From NCBI GenBank assembly GCA_905178155.1, contig CAJINV010000001.1, positions 7,199,794 through 7,263,793 on the forward strand: DNA of 64,000 nucleotides, written 5' to 3'. Positions 64,000 to 64,000 of the stretch are shown here, one piece after another. Within the stretch, counting starts at the first letter, position 1, and each line of letters starts with the position of its first letter. The notes beneath the pieces are model-generated. The model saw nothing but the letters and a program-made list of their open reading frames with translations. It was not told the origin of the DNA and did no database searches. The position numbers and the translations under genes were made by a program. The stretch comes from Amoebophrya sp. A120 (taxonomy: Eukaryota > Sar > Dinophyceae > Syndiniales > Amoebophryaceae).

Positions 64000-64000
64000 T

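Noticed and set aside
1-64000. CRISPR arrays, rRNA, tRNA, bacterial operons
   Set aside because: None seen. Intron-rich genes and ciliary proteins show that the window is eukaryotic nuclear DNA.

Overview
The window is nuclear DNA of a flagellated protist, most likely an alveolate. Coding capacity is split by many short GT-AG introns. Two genes encode motile-cilium proteins (an outer-arm dynein intermediate chain and a DLEC1/CFAP81-like MSP/ASH protein). Seven introns are whole short inverted-repeat elements flanked by 5-bp target duplications. Introns of that kind are known from syndinean dinoflagellates such as Amoebophrya, so a parasite of that sort is my best guess. This rests on family knowledge, not on a database search.

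The layout is strikingly polarised. Every gene from 1 to 24.6 kb reads on the + strand. In order these are: a partial 3' exon; a UBA/CUE coiled-coil Gln/Gly-rich protein; a GPC1-type glycerophosphocholine acyltransferase; a doubtful GC-rich ORF; an 867-residue orphan; a 1501-residue secreted Cys-rich protein; a UBA-PTH2 peptidyl-tRNA hydrolase; and the ribosome-assembly GTPase EFL1. Every gene from 26.9 to 64 kb reads on the - strand. From the middle outward these are: a six-TM protein; a Fic-domain protein; the DLEC1/CFAP81-like protein; dynein intermediate chain DNAI2; a 1043-residue helical-repeat protein; a five-TM protein with a long disordered tail; UDP-glucose 6-dehydrogenase; a Golgi Qb-SNARE; and a partial gene at the right edge. 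The two arrays converge at 24.6-26.9 kb, where an AT-rich low-complexity block sits.

The main discovery-type signal is the set of seven intron-making elements (252-342 bp). They fall into four sequence families by terminal inverted repeat. All have TATN...NATA ends, create a 5-bp target duplication, and restore the reading frame exactly when the element plus one duplicate is removed. None of the seven junctions can be placed as GT-AG. Three lie in the UGDH gene, two in the DLEC1-like gene, one in the PTH2 gene and one in the UBA/CUE gene. The families share an internal GCATGACA motif. An eighth, more degenerate case may lie in the GPC1 gene.

The genes are mostly unrelated housekeeping or ciliary functions. 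There is no operon logic beyond shared direction. A 3.7-kb intergenic region (42.7-46.4 kb) holds a very GC-rich stretch with five copies of a roughly 40-bp motif in two opposed clusters.
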